In this document: positions 34,792 through 50,555 of the stretch, one piece after another
Layout: each line of letters begins with the position of its first letter
Numbering within the stretch: the stretch's first letter is position 1
NCBI GenBank assembly: GCA_963920765.1
Contig: OY987246.1
Coordinates: 14,008,868-14,072,867, forward strand
Source of the DNA: Ulota crispa
Taxonomy: Eukaryota; Streptophyta; Bryopsida; Orthotrichales; Orthotrichaceae
Length of the DNA: 64,000 bases
Reading direction: 5' to 3'
Position numbers and translations under genes: made by a program
The notes under the pieces: generated by a model
The model's input: only the letters and a program-made list of their open reading frames with translations
Database searches by the model: none
Told to the model about the DNA's origin: nothing

Positions 34792-35716
34792 TATATATTG
34801 GACCCATGTATTGGGTTGGTGAATATTTTTTTGTTTGGAAATCCAAGATTTGTTTAAAAATATCAGAATCAAGTTTTCATATCAATAAAATTTAAAAATG
34901 AAAACTTGCCTTTTATACCTCTTTTCCTTGAAGATTTACGTCCCATGGGAATTGGTACTAAACAAAATTTTAAAAAGAGTGAGTTAATGATTAATTTTAA
35001 GTCGGTGATGTAGAGATGTACTATTTCTTTTACCGTCTTGGATAAGGAAGTTGGCTATAAACTTACATTCTTCCACCTTCTTGAAAATAACATCATTGTG
35101 CAAGAAAAGAGATGTACATGTTAAAACCTAGAAAACATTTGTAATAGAGGTTGTGATTGTTTATGTGTTGAGTACAGTGAAAATCTAGATTTCTTTGAAT
35201 TCCAAACCTTGTTGAAATTTGAGATTTTTGGATTGCACAAAGATAGTTTACTACTTGAACAAGTGACTAATTTTACAACGGCCTATTGTATTATACACAA
35301 CATAACATGTGGTTGGAAGTCTAGTTCTTCAAACAAAATGGAGTCTTGTATATAAAGAAAAAAATTCTAAAAATAATTGAACTTTGGATGAATAGATTTA
35401 CAATATTTCAAACCTACAAGTAAACCTTAGTTCTTTAAGCTGAGCATTGCATTATATGTACGCACTCTAATTCGGTAACTTGCTTTATCAATTGCTGGCT
35501 AATCTTTCACCTTCATTACACTTATTTATGCCAACCTTACACATTATCTTTGCAAATACTATTGATTCCTTAGTATGATGGGAAGTTTTGAGGCCTTTTA
35601 AGTGTTTTGGGTTTTATATCCTTGGTAATGTACAATGCCTTCCAACAAGTCCTCAAACATCTTATTTTGGCTATTCAAAGAACTTTGCTAATACATAATA
35701 TAAATGGTGTTTTCTT
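34792..35716. other. AT-rich non-coding spacer
   Basis: No gene, bounded repeat or RNA gene recognised. Confidence 0.5.
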
Positions 35717-36250
35717 GTTTTGAATCATAGAAATTTGATTCTTATGCAATCTCAATCAAGCATACCAAGTTTGGATTACTCAAAACTAAAATCCTACTTT
35801 TGGTGAATTATTTTGTATTAAAGTCATAGTTTTAGATGATAATTGGTTGAAGAAAATTGGTGATGAATTTTTTGAGATTTGATTTCAAAGGTTTGTAGGA
35901 AACATCCATAGGCACATCTTTTATTCTAAAAAGAACCCCCTTAAGGAACAAACTTAGTTTTCCAAAGATTTTAATGTGACCTAACGCTATATTTGTTAAA
36001 TTGGGAAAATTTAGATTCCCAAGTTGTACCCTAATGCTTAGTTTAAGTTGGTAAACTTAAACCCAAAATGTTACAAAATTCTCAATTTAATGAATATGGC
36101 ATTACCTATGATATGCCCAAATTTTGTAAAATAGATAGAGTTATTTTTTAACCAATTTTTCTCCATGTAAACATTACATCATGTTCAGAGGTACAAACTT
36201 AGTCACAACATATAAATCAAATAGCAAAATTTGATATTCCATATTAGCAA
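35717..36250. repeat. Single-arm relative of the 29.9-30.8 kb hairpin
   Basis: 35740-35940 matches one arm (TTGATTCTTATGCAATCTCA, ATTGGTGATGAATTTTTTGA). 36106-36245 matches the arm end and loop (ACATCATGTTCAGAGGTA, ATATAAATCAAATAGCA). It is interrupted by the MITE at 35985..36105. Confidence 0.75.
35985..36105. mobile_element. MITE with CATATTCRTTAAWTTGGG ends, short copy
   Basis: Ends CGCTATATTTGTTAAATTGG and CTCAATTTAATGAATATGGC are inverted repeats. The flanks share ACCT. The same termini occur at 41565..41854 and 42557..42834. Confidence 0.75.
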
Positions 36251-37345
36251 AGTTTTTAAATTGGAATAACAAGATGTTTGGGGAATTGTTGGAGGGCATT
36301 GTGCATGTAATTGTGATTATTGTTCCTAATAACAAATGTTATTGTTTAAAAGTTGATGAATTAAGTTTGTTTTGGATATTTTGATCATCATCTTTGGAAT
36401 GACTATGTATAATATCTAAGCAATAAGTAACTGCATTGGATTACATCAACTCCTCAAATCAATGCTATTATGATAAAGTTGCTAGCCACTTTGAGTGCGT
36501 GGTAACGTGGGATCTATTCTAATTCAAAAAAGCATTGTTTGGTACAAGTTTTTATGTTATAGCAAGAAAAAAAGAGTAGCAATATCTTCTTGCAATCCCT
36601 TAATGCAAAAGAGGTAAGGATAATAATTCTTCTTTCTTATTAGACCTAAAGGATCAAACATTTTTTTTTGCCTACTTAGAATTTTTGAACATCTAATTGT
36701 GAATGGAAATTGACTTGGGTTCAGTTGAACTTTTGAAAGAACTGTGTGCAAAGTACCATTTGGCGCATTTATTTTTGTTATGATTAAGAAAAATGGCAAA
36801 AAAAAATATGATAGAACACGTGACTCCTTTTTGACCAAGTAGTATGGGCAACCACCAAAAAAAAGGTCCATTTGGTTTGAAAATTTTCAAATATAGTTTT
36901 AACAATCCCCATGTAATATATTCTAAAGAGTCATGACAACAACAAGCACATGAAGTGGATTTAGGAGCATTTGATAACTAGTTATTAACTTTTGGGGAAT
37001 GTCCCAAAATAAAAAAGCCCAATTGTAAAGGCTTCTAAGTCCAAAGCCATTGGTTTGTACTTTTTGGTTTTTCCATGATTGAGAAAGATCAGAGTGTAAG
37101 CTAGGTGCTCACTATTGTGACTTTCCAAAAATATTAGAATTCTATTTTTTTGCATTCTTCAAAATCTATCTTTGTATGTTGGAATCGCTAAGAATTGCTA
37201 GACCCCGAGTTACAAATATTTTATTTTCACCATGAGAAATATGTCTAATCAATATGATTTTTCCACATTTACTTTCAGCACAATTAAACGAGGCATCCAG
37301 CAATTAAGAGATTAACATGCAAGTGAAAAATAAAGGATAAATTAA
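36251..37345. other. AT-rich non-coding spacer
   Basis: ORFs at 36557-36871 and 36693-36905 overlap in different frames with no family feature. No gene is recognised. Confidence 0.5.
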
Positions 37346-37820
37346 GGGGAACTTACAAATGGGGGCATGAAAATGAAAAAAAGTATAGGTAGGGGTGTAG
37401 TTTTAAAATTATTACAAATAGGGGCATGAAAATGAAAAACATTATAGGAAAGGGGCATAATTTCAAAATAATTACAAATTGGGGCACAATTTCAAAGTGT
37501 TTTGTAAAATTTTGTGAGTTTTTTTTGTTTGTACATTTGTTGATTTAGATGTATTACATAAGATGTTAGTTAACTCTTAAAAAATTTAAAGGCTTCTCCA
37601 AATCAACTTAATCAAGCCTAAGCAAAGAACTTTTAGGGAAAGGGATGGCATTTTTTGGAGGAATTTCTTAGTTTTTTGGAAATTAACTAACATTTAATGT
37701 GATACATCTAAATCACCCAATTTCCAAACCAAATGAATTTCAAAAATTTACAAATTATTTTGAAATTGTGCCACTATTTGTAGTATTTTTCATTTTCATG
37801 CCTCTATTTATAATTTCCTC
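37346..37820. mobile_element. Foldback MITE (475 bp) with internal tandem units
   Basis: Left arm (from 37346) and right arm (to about 37820) pair over GGCATGAAAATGAAAAA and AAATTGTGCC blocks. The left arm holds two to three copies of an ACAAATAGGGGCATGAAAAT unit of about 60 bp. The flanks show a near-match AAATTAA, fitting an 8-bp duplication. Confidence 0.75.
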
Positions 37821-40596
37821 AAAATTAATCTTGTCAAAAGCATAATTATGAAACAAGAGAAATGAGTGGTAATAACAAAAAAGAAGGCCAACACAAGATT
37901 GGACAATGATTTGGAAATTACTGGCAAAAATCTTGAAAGCAAGAGATGGCCTTAGTGTTGTCAAAGGGGCGAAGTGAAGATTGCCCACGTGGACAATGGT
38001 CAACATCCGGAGCATCGTCCTCCGAGGGGGCGTTCGCAACGAACTAACTGCCAATGGCCATTTCAGCTGAAGGCCCTGACGGACGGCGAGGCTGTCAACG
38101 CCGCGTTGACAGCGCCTCTTAAGAGCTCCAAGAGTCGCCGCCTCCAACCCTAATCACATTCTCCCTTTCAGTAAACTCAAGCCCTTTCCAATCGCTCTCC
38201 GGCCTTCGAATGCACGGAATGGTAAAACTCATTTCCCAAAACTATTTCCACCTTTTACCACATGGCACGCTGCTAATGGCCAACATTCCACAACCACCCC
38301 TACATCAAACCAGTTTTGACCCCGACGCAAGCGAGTAGCTTCAGCATGCAGTAAGATCGATCAGTGGCAAGCTACAGTGTTGGACTGCTGGCTGGTTTCA
38401 AAGCTCCGTTGCACTAGTAAGTTCGTGGTCACTCAATCCAAACCAAATATAATACACGCAAATATAAAACTGTTAGTGCAGTTTATGTAAAGGAGTGAAA
38501 GCATGCACACAATTGAAAGCTTGTTGCGGCCCAAGGAGTGGAGTGTCCGGACGAGTGCACTATAGCCCATGCATCGCTAGCTACAGATCGCCTGGTGAGT
38601 CGTATTGCTTCTACCTTCTCTGTTGCGGTGTCCATTGGAGGTGCGACGTGAAGGAGTGAGACAAACTACTTCATTGATTTTTTCGTCCTAGCCGATGCTG
38701 CTGTTTTGCTGATTGCAGACATAGCTAGCTCTCTGGCAATTGAGCTACCAGTGTTGTCTGTTGTTGATGGGATGGACCAAATTTCGGTAGTCTAGTGGAA
38801 GGTACGGTATTCCTTGTATGTCTAGTTTTATCTTGAATTTAGAGTGGACGAAGACGTGCCAGCTTTTCACTGCAGTACTTGGTGGTCTCGAACCATCTCG
38901 TTTGCAAAGAATTCGCTCTTTCAAGTGTGCTTGACCGTATCGAAGTGAATATATTACCGTGGAATCTACTTGACAGTGTTGTTCTATGGTGAGTATTGCG
39001 GAGCAACACTCTTTAAAGTCTAGTATTCTCTGTGATCTAATGTGATAATTTAATAAGAGGAAATTAGTTGATACGGATTCTCGTCAGTTCTAGGGGTCTA
39101 AAAATGTATAATTTAATTATGTGAAATTCTTTCTCGAATAATGTTTTGAATTATTCGAGCATCTTTGTGAAGGGAAGACACAGATAATTGGAGCTTTGGC
39201 AACTTACCGAGTCCCGATGATCCGCATACCACGTTACTGGGATTCAAACTAGAACGACCCTCTCGGACTACGGGTCGTAAAAGTGTCCATATTCAAGTGT
39301 ACACGGATTCAGTTCTAGCCTGTAAATTTAGATCCTCGTGGGATAATTATGGAAATTCAGTCTCGTACTGTTGTAGCTGTGGAGACCTCTGAATCCAGAA
39401 TAACTTGACTTACCGACAGTCGAACTTTTCATTGGAGAATGTTTTCATTGTTGCTCCGCACTAGTACTGTTACTTCTTAAATTGTTCCTCTTGGTGCCCG
39501 TCCTTGCCTAAATATGGTTTTTTGGATACACAACGTTACTACGAATTTCAACTCAACGCAGTTTTTACTGTTTTTTTGGGTTGGAGTCAACCGATTACGC
39601 TGCATAATGAATTGACGATAAATATGATCAATAGAGTTCTTACTTTCAAAGTTTTTGAATGTGCTCTGTAGGCTTCTTTTATCAAACCCATTCAAAGTAT
39701 GGGTAGTATAAGTTTAACAAAAGTCTAGATTTTAACATCCACTACACAAGTACGTAAAATAGCTAAAATATATCTTTTCTACAAGTAATTTGGAAATCAG
39801 TACGAAATTCTGAAGAAATTGCATGGAGCAGCCTAAATTGACATGGAAGATTGACATTTTCACCAATTAGAGTAGAAAGTTTGTAAACCACCAGACTGTA
39901 AACCGCTAAATATAAATGTTATCGTAAGCTTATGCATAATCTTTTGGACGAGATTATACAAGTCAACGGGGGGGGGGGGGGGGGATTCTAAATATCAGAG
40001 GCATTCTATCGATATGAGAGCATTTGTGAGCAGACTACTTAGAACGAGCTTGGTATTGTTCCTTCTTTAGAATATTCCCAAAGTTGAGGTTCTGTTTAAT
40101 AATATTATGGGAGAGAGTCGTGAAATTCACTTGTTTTGCACAAACTTTGAACCTCGAAATCAAAGCAGAGGCCCATCTCCTTCTCAAATCAAATTCTCAC
40201 ATCACATTGATCCGTGCCAGCAGGCTCTGATTGAAGGCTCGTAACCAGATCCAAAGATGCAACACAAAAGCTGCGACAGGTGCAACGTGGAGATCATTTT
40301 GGACATGTCACAACTTTCTCGAAAGCTTGAAAGCTCGGTGGTGTCATTAGGTATTATCGCATTTAACTTTCATCATGTCCATTAAGCTCCGTTCATATAA
40401 TTATGAGCAGAGTTCTTGCTGGCTCTAACTTTGATGCTTTAAAGCTTTTGTATACAATATCCAAATAACACATTATTTTAGCTCATTGAAATCTTCTTTG
40501 ATTTTCTACTAATGTGACATGCTTACAGTCTCAGTTTTAGGTTAGCGGTTGATACACTGTTGACAAGGATTGTGTGTATGTGTGTATGTGGCAGGG
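37821..40596 (+). promoter_or_regulatory. Upstream and leader region of the anion-channel gene
   Basis: A small GC-rich island at about 37950-38200 carries a minus-strand ORF (37755-38147) without a domain. 38300-39480 is less AT-rich and may be transcribed leader. TGTGGCAG just before the ATG at 40597 looks like the acceptor of a 5'UTR intron. A run of 17 G lies at 39968-39984. Confidence 0.35.
39968..39984 (+). repeat. Poly-G run (17 G)
   Basis: An uninterrupted run of 17 G in AT-rich DNA. It could be a true mononucleotide tract, a G-quadruplex-capable site or a sequencing/assembly artefact. Confidence 0.9.
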
Positions 40597-44663
<4,067 letters not shown>

Positions 44664-45782
44664 GCGAGCCACGGCGCGGCCGGCGCGGCCGGCGACGCCG
44701 CACTTGTGCGACTTTGTAAAGCTACACCAAATAGGTCATTTAGGTTGCCCCACACTAATTCTCATATCTTACTCTTCTATTACTGTAAAAATAATTTTCA
44801 TCACTTACTGCTTTTTTTAGGGCCTTGCAACCATTACAAAGCTGTTGAAAAATAAATTAACAACATTTAAGCTGTAAACCATAAGAAATCCAATCATGGT
44901 CAACATATAGTTTAGGGCAACCTAATTGCACTATTTGGTGTAGAGTTGTTTATAACTTTACAAGTTATTGAATCACGTAAGGATCTTCAAAGTTTGCAAA
45001 TATTGAGATGTGATTTACGTACAAGCAACCCCTAGGGAGCATGCCTAATTATCCCAAGGATGAGCTTGGATGTTGAAGGAAAACTTGCTAAATTGTCCTA
45101 AAAGAGGGCATTTGTATAATTATGTTAAAACATCAATTTTGTGTTCATTATATTCTTTGTTGTGTTTATAATGATTGAAAAATTGTTCACAATGACCTTT
45201 TTAATTACAATTTAGTCATCATGAAAATTGGTTTTCTTGTAGTGTATAGTGTTTGATTTTTGAGAGCTCTTGCAATGAATTCTTAGTCTTTTGTTTTAAG
45301 TGAACTTTGAATAAATGCTTTTTAGAGCTTTGTGGGGTCATATCCCTAGACTAGACACTTGGCAATTTGTATTAGTAGTGAAAATTGGGGACTATGTAAT
45401 GGCTTGGTATAAACCATATTCCCTTTTGTAGAAACAATGCAACCACTCCCCATGGAATATAGCCTCTGATTCGGCTTGTGCCTCGATGTTTGCAACCAAA
45501 TGGTGGAATGTCTTCCATAATGCAGCTTTAGCCTGAAGTGTAGAAGTCCAAGCGCTAGCTAATTTAGCTTTATTTATTTAATTGGAAAAAGCTTACATAT
45601 TGGGACTTTTGAATTTTTTATTTTTAAGAGTTTTTAGGTGAGAACAAGGTGGGAACAGATTTAGTTATGTAGACAAGTTACTATAATCAATGCCCAAGAA
45701 ATTGCTGAGGTACTTCTTTTGAACAAAGTCATGACAAAGCACATAGTCCAAATCCTCAATCAACAAGGTTGGTGTTTAAAAA
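44664..45782 (+). other. 3' flank of the anion-channel gene and AT-rich spacer
   Basis: 44664 to about 44830 is probably 3'UTR, with a GC-rich CGGCGCGGCCGGCG block just after the stop. AT-rich DNA follows, with no gene recognised. Confidence 0.5.
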
Positions 45783-46186
45783 GGGAATGACTAGGGGGAC
45801 ACCCCCTAGTTGCTACGTGGACACCCCCTACAGCTGAACTTATTAAATTTGAGATTATCATTACGTTGAAATATGAAATAAAACTAAAACAAAATTTCAA
45901 CACACATCTGTGTTTACAAGTAGTGTGAACATATAACAAATATGTTTCATTTGTGACATGATCAAGAGTTAAACCAATTGCTCCCTTGATTTATAAGTTT
46001 ACATTTTGACCATGTCACAAATGAGACATATTTGTTGTATGTTTGCAATGCTTGTAAACACAAATGTAAGCTAAAATACTATTTTGATTTTATTTCATAT
46101 TTTAATGTAATAATAATCTCAAATTCAATAGGTTGGGCTATAGGGATGTCCACATAGCAGCTAGGGGTGTCCCTCTAGTAATTCCC
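45783..46186. mobile_element. Foldback MITE with clear 8-bp target duplication (404 bp)
   Basis: Ends GGGAATGACTAGGGGGACAC and GTGTCCCTCTAGTAATTCCC are inverted. Inner arms pair through AGACATATTTGT/ACAAATATGTTT. TTTAAAAA occurs on both sides (45775-45782, 46187-46194), as for hAT elements. Confidence 0.92.
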
Positions 46187-46501
46187 TTTAAAAATACCCA
46201 CATGTCATTCCACCAACTGACCAAGTCATCTTGGGCAAGATTTCAACAATTTCTGGGCAGCCCCTTCCTCTAATCTCTTTGTATATATGTTTTTTTGAGG
46301 ATGCCAAGTTTGACATCATAATCACATTTGGTGCCATATCTTTTTATAAAATCATTCAATTCCATATTTTTTTGAGAGGCCAAATGCAAGCTTTTCAATA
46401 CAATCACTTGCACTCTTTTTTCACAATCTTGTCTTAGGTGTTTACATAGGAAATCCTTGCCCAAATATCCAAAAGTTCAAAGTGGGCTTCTTGGTCCTCT
46501 A

Positions 46502-46509
46502 GGGGTTAA
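46502..46509. repeat. Lone TTAA-type terminus
   Basis: GGTCCTCTAGGGG followed by TTAA (about 46493-46509) resembles the right end of the piggyBac-like group. No left partner was found nearby, so it is a solo or diverged end. Confidence 0.5.
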
Positions 46510-46666
46510 ATCAAAACCTTCCAGTCCAAAAGTGACTTCAAAATTCTCAAATCTGAATTGCAATGATCAATCCCCCAATGAAAAATATTATCAATCCTTA
46601 CATTTTTTGGCTAGTAATAAATCTATGGTTTTCCACCTTGGCCCCACAAAGCAGCATGCCATTTAA

Positions 46667-47015
46667 GAGCATCTCTTGCCACCCACTTAGAGAAACCCCA
46701 ACACACAAAATTTAGAGGGGATGATAGCACAAAGTAGCGAGGCAAGGCATGAAGTTCACGTGCAACTCGACATGAAGTCCCTTGCAAAAACACAAGGGAG
46801 CTTGCTTCTCTAATTTCCTCAATTTTGCTTCTATGTGTGTGTTAGGATCGTAAAGGAGTCATGTACAAAACTAGAATTTGCCATGAATGTGGCTTAACTT
46901 GAAGGCCATGTGCTTGCACATTAACAAGTACAATGCCGTTGGAGACTTGGAACCAAGAAGCCGTTACGGATTGAACTTGCATGGCTCATCAGTTACCGGT
47001 TGGCAAAAGATGCTC
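46667..47015. mobile_element. PIF/Harbinger-type MITE flanked by TAA (349 bp)
   Basis: Ends GAGCATCTCTTGCC and GGCAAAAGATGCTC are inverted repeats, with TAA on both sides (46664-46666, 47016-47018). A 3-bp TAA/TTA duplication is the PIF/Harbinger signature. Confidence 0.88.
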
Positions 47016-47018
47016 TAA

Positions 47019-47531
47019 GAGCATCTACAATGCACCTAGTAAGCAGGCCCAATATATCATGTTTAGTCTTTTAATAGACAATAAATCTTAACATATTCTT
47101 TTATGATTTGAAGGGCATTGAAAATATTATTGTAAAAACGTAATAAGATTTGGGTTTGGACATTGACTAATTTAAATACATCTCATCAAATATTACCTAG
47201 CTTCCAAAAAATTTAGAGGGCTCTCCAAATCAAGCCTACAAAAGGGAAATTCAGCCAAGGGGATAGTACAATGACACCCCAATATTGTCCCTTTGGCAAA
47301 ATTTTCCTCTTTTAGGTTTGATTTGGAGAGACCTCTAAATTTTTTAAAAGTTGGGTAACATTTGATGAGATGTGTCTAAATTAGTCAATATCCAAACCCA
47401 AATTTTATTATTTTTTCACAATAATATTTTCAATGCCCTCCAAATCATTAAAAAAATTTAAAAATATATTATCTATTAAAAGACCAAATATGATATACTG
47501 GGCCTGCTTGCTGGGTGTATTGCAGATGCCC
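47019..47531. mobile_element. PIF/Harbinger-type foldback MITE (513 bp)
   Basis: GAGCATCTACAATGCACC at the left and GGTGTATTGCAGATGCCC at the right; arms pair almost to the centre (GCAGGCCCAATATATCAT, CAATGTCCAAACC-type blocks). It abuts the previous element, sharing the TAA at 47016-47018; TAC follows on the right. Confidence 0.85.
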
Positions 47532-47605
47532 TACCCCCAGTAGATTCTATAGTTGGCCTTTGATGTAAGCTGAAATTTCAACCGGGCCCTTTTGTGCAAG
47601 CACCG

Positions 47606-47774
47606 TAACATTACTTACAAAGTCATATTCCTTCCCCCACTGGAGGAATATTTGCCCCTAGATACCTGGGCTCGAGTTTAGTTAAGTTGACCCAAAACTC
47701 GCGCATAACATTGGCTGAGAGATCCTTGTATTGGGGGAGCAAAAGGAAACCCCCAGTGAAAGTTAACAATGTTA
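47606..47774. mobile_element. Small MITE related to 30799..30992
   Basis: Ends TAACATTACTT and GTTAACAATGTTA match the termini of the nested MITE at 30799. The interior has CCCCCACTGGAGGAATAT-like sequence. It lies just upstream of the DUF7804-like gene. Confidence 0.65.
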
Positions 47775-48191
47775 TGACAGCGCCGGACAGATTCAGGCCA
47801 CGACGTAGATTGCTTACTGTAGTAACTTAGTAAGTTAGTAGATTCTAAAGCGAGAATGGCACAGGAAGGGCAGTTAGAGAGGCGTGGACGCCACATGGGA
47901 TTGTCACCTGTCGGCACCAACGGCGTGCCTCTTCCACCAGTGCTCGCCACACCGCACCCACGCTTTCCACCTAGCCGGACACCCACACCCACACTCTCTC
48001 GCATTCTTCAGCTCTCATCACTCCCCATTTGCCAATTGCACCCCTTCTCTCTCTCGCACGCTTGCTCGCTCGCTTGGTACTGCGTTGTCTTCCTTGCAGA
48101 CCAACTCCACAACTTCGCAACACGCCACATCGCCAATTCCACAGCCGCACGAACTTTTCTATCTATACCCTCCTCTTTGAAACACCGCATT
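47775..48191 (+). promoter_or_regulatory. Promoter and 5' leader of the DUF7804-like gene
   Basis: A GC-richer, CT-rich region (CTCTCTCGCACGCTTGCTCG and similar) directly before the first ATG. Overlapping ORFs in both strands are composition effects. Confidence 0.45.
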
Positions 48192-50555
48192 ATGGCTCGA
48201 GCTGTGGCGTGGAGCCCCTGCTCTCGCCTTGCCTGGTAATCCACCCTCTCCCCTCCCCCCAACTTTGCTGTTTCCCTGTCCAATTCACATTTTGGCATCG
48301 ACGGATTCGTATCTGGTAGCTGCAAAATGGGGTCCTGCTCGTTTTCTGCCCCGGGAATCACGAACCCAATCGTGTGTCTGTTACTTGGAGAGGTGACGAC
48401 CTAATTTGGCGTTTGTTATTTAGCTCCTGACATTGGATTGTTATTGAATTGTCGATGTTCAGGGCAAGCGATGTGTCGTGCTCTAGACAGGATTTCTTTT
48501 CAGGGAAACGTGGTGACGATCTCAGCGTGAGAAGGCCACCTGTACGCAATCCAGGTGCAGCAGCACTCCGAAGCTCCTACTCCTCGGATGCGTCGTCGTC
48601 GTCGTCGTCGACAGGCTTTCAAGCACGTTGTGCGACTTTTAATCAGCCGTCTAGCGCATGGAATCGTTCGACGAACAATCGAGATACCAATGCACAACGC
48701 TGGGTCGAAGAATCTGTGCACGAGGTACGTCCTAGCCCATTTCTTTCTGCCATCTTCATATCCTGCTTGACAGAATAATACACCGTCTGCACTCGAAGTT
48801 CTGTAAGCTCTTTTGATGCAAGTACCCGTGGCTGCTTTGAAGCAGCGCCCTCAAAACAGCGGCAACACCTGATTCCAACTGCAATTTTCTCTTCTCTCTT
48901 TAACCCATAAACGACCATAGAGCATAGTATATACGCTGACGTATAATTGTCATTTGCTACTAATAAGTAATTTTAATTTGGGATCTCAAGTAGCTCACTA
49001 GAACTGCATTGACCTATTTTCCAACTTCTTTGTTAGTCTCAAATGTAGTAGAGGTGTGGATCCATTCCAAATACAAGAAAAATACCTCGTATTGTATGGG
49101 TCGCAAAAGACCTTTCAGTTGTTTAAGGGTTAACCAATTTCAGCCTAAGGTAGACATACCTATTCATTCCCGAGCGTCCAAGGGTTTAGGGTATCGTAGG
49201 GTCTTGGAAAATTCAGGAAAAAAATCTGGAGGGTTAGCCTTTCAACAAGCTATCATGGAATGTCATTTTTGTGGAAAAAGTATTGTAGAATGTTTTGTAT
49301 TAAAGGGCAAAGTTACAGCTCATGAGGTCCATACAAGGAACTTTGAACTAACCCTCAAACTGATGTGTTCCTATAACAATACTTGATGGTCCTAATCCCA
49401 ACCCTCCCAAACTAGCTTAGTAGTTTACATGTGGCAGGATTTGTTTGTGCAAGTAACGTTCACGGCTTCACTTTGGGTTCAATAGTGTGAAACCCTCAAA
49501 TCTAGTGTGCAGAATTGGGAGCCGCTCGAGAATGGGTGTGTCTAGCTTAGTAACCCTCACATAGTCTCATTTTAGAATCACCTCTTTTTGATATTTTTGG
49601 AAACCATATTTGAGTTGGATGTTTCGAAATCATGCTATTTTCCGAGCGTTATGAGTAGCGCTCAAGTCAATCCTTTTGGTGTGGTTACATGTGAGAATGG
49701 TGTGATGGTTTTATGCATTGGTGCTTGGTTAACATCAACACTTTGGGCTAGAAAAAAGTGTTGACCTTATCCAAATATTGATCATAAATGAACACTCCAT
49801 TTGCATTATTTTTCCTAATTTTGGTGGTTGCAATTTTGGAGGTGCTTTCCAACCCATGTGTTTGGTACACTAACCAAATGCCTTTCTAACTAAGGAGTCA
49901 GAATGGGCATTGAAGAAAGGCAAACGTTGACTATATGCAAGCACTTGACCTAACCTAGACCAAGTTCATAATATATGCTTCGGGCAAAAGGGAGTGGGGC
50001 TGTGATCTTATCTGTGATCTTATCCAATCATTTCTGTTGACGTTAACCAAACACCAATGTATGCAGATTGTGCGGAACATCCAGGAGGCACCGTTCTTGC
50101 AATACGTGTCCTTCTGCAAGGACAGGCTTGGACACTCACAGCGGCAAAAGATCTCCCAGGAGCTTTTGAGAAACGGCGACCACTGGTCTCCAATATCGGA
50201 GTCTTTGTCCGACGTGGATCCCGATGTTGTCATCCTTGTGCAGAAGCTGGATCCAAGCGCAGACCCATCCGAATATTCTTGTTCTCTTGATGGAGCTTTT
50301 CAATCGGCAAACGACGGAGGAGATGAAGAAGACGAAGAAGGCAGGGTGTGGCCTCCCTTGCAAGCTGAGGGAGCAGAAACCAACCTGTGGGGAGTGCTTG
50401 TGCAGGCACGAGGCGTGCAAGTAAATGCTTGCTACCTGTTGACAACGTCAAGGGTGTTGTCCTCTGCTGGAATCTGCACTCGGTACTGTTTGACAAGAGC
50501 CAAGTGTTGTGGGCCTTCTTATGTTGACCAGCTTGAAAATGCTTGGCTGCTGTGA
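48192..50555 (+). CDS. DUF7804-like, probably plastid-targeted protein (exons 48192..48235, 48463..48724, 50067..50555)
   Basis: A 264-aa protein of unknown function, resembling the plant-specific family that includes Arabidopsis AT1G27385. The function is not known. Residues 1 to about 85 are Ser/Arg/Ala-rich without acidic clusters and look like a chloroplast transit peptide (MARAVAWSPCSRLAWASD, then a run of six Ser). The conserved region starts RWVEESVHEIVRNIQEAPFL, continues with HWSPI, PDVVILVQKL and an acidic linker GGDEEDEEG, and ends WGVLVQARG, CYLLTTSRVLSSAGICTRYC and QLENAWLL. The first intron (48236..48462) joins TG|GTAATC to CAG|GGCAAG, giving LAWASD in frame. The second (48725..50066) holds two MITEs, the last touching the acceptor. 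The family assignment rests on the memory of the C-terminal motif and is fairly sure. Confidence 0.82.
48906..49129 (+). mobile_element. TTAA-flanked short MITE, copy 2 (224 bp), in intron 2 of the DUF7804-like gene
   Basis: Ends CCCATAAACGACC and CAGTTGTTTAAGGG with TTAA on both sides (48902-48905, 49130-49133). The interior matches 52674..52899 closely (TTTTAATTTGGGATCTCAA, AAATGTAGTAGAGGTGTGGA). Confidence 0.88.
49716..50059. mobile_element. 344-bp MITE, copy 2, ending at the exon-3 splice acceptor
   Basis: Ends CATTGGTGCTTGGTTAAC and GTTAACCAAACACCAATG are 18-bp inverted repeats with one mismatch. TATG is duplicated at 49712-49715 and 50060-50063, and the right copy is part of TATGCAG, the acceptor used by exon 3 (50067). 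Inverted relative of 3507..3850. Confidence 0.88.

Noticed and set aside
37755-38147. 130-codon minus ORF starting MEAATLGALKRR in a small GC-rich island
   Set aside because: No domain, runs into a MITE at its 3' end, and no continuing exon found; could be a lone first exon but cannot be supported.
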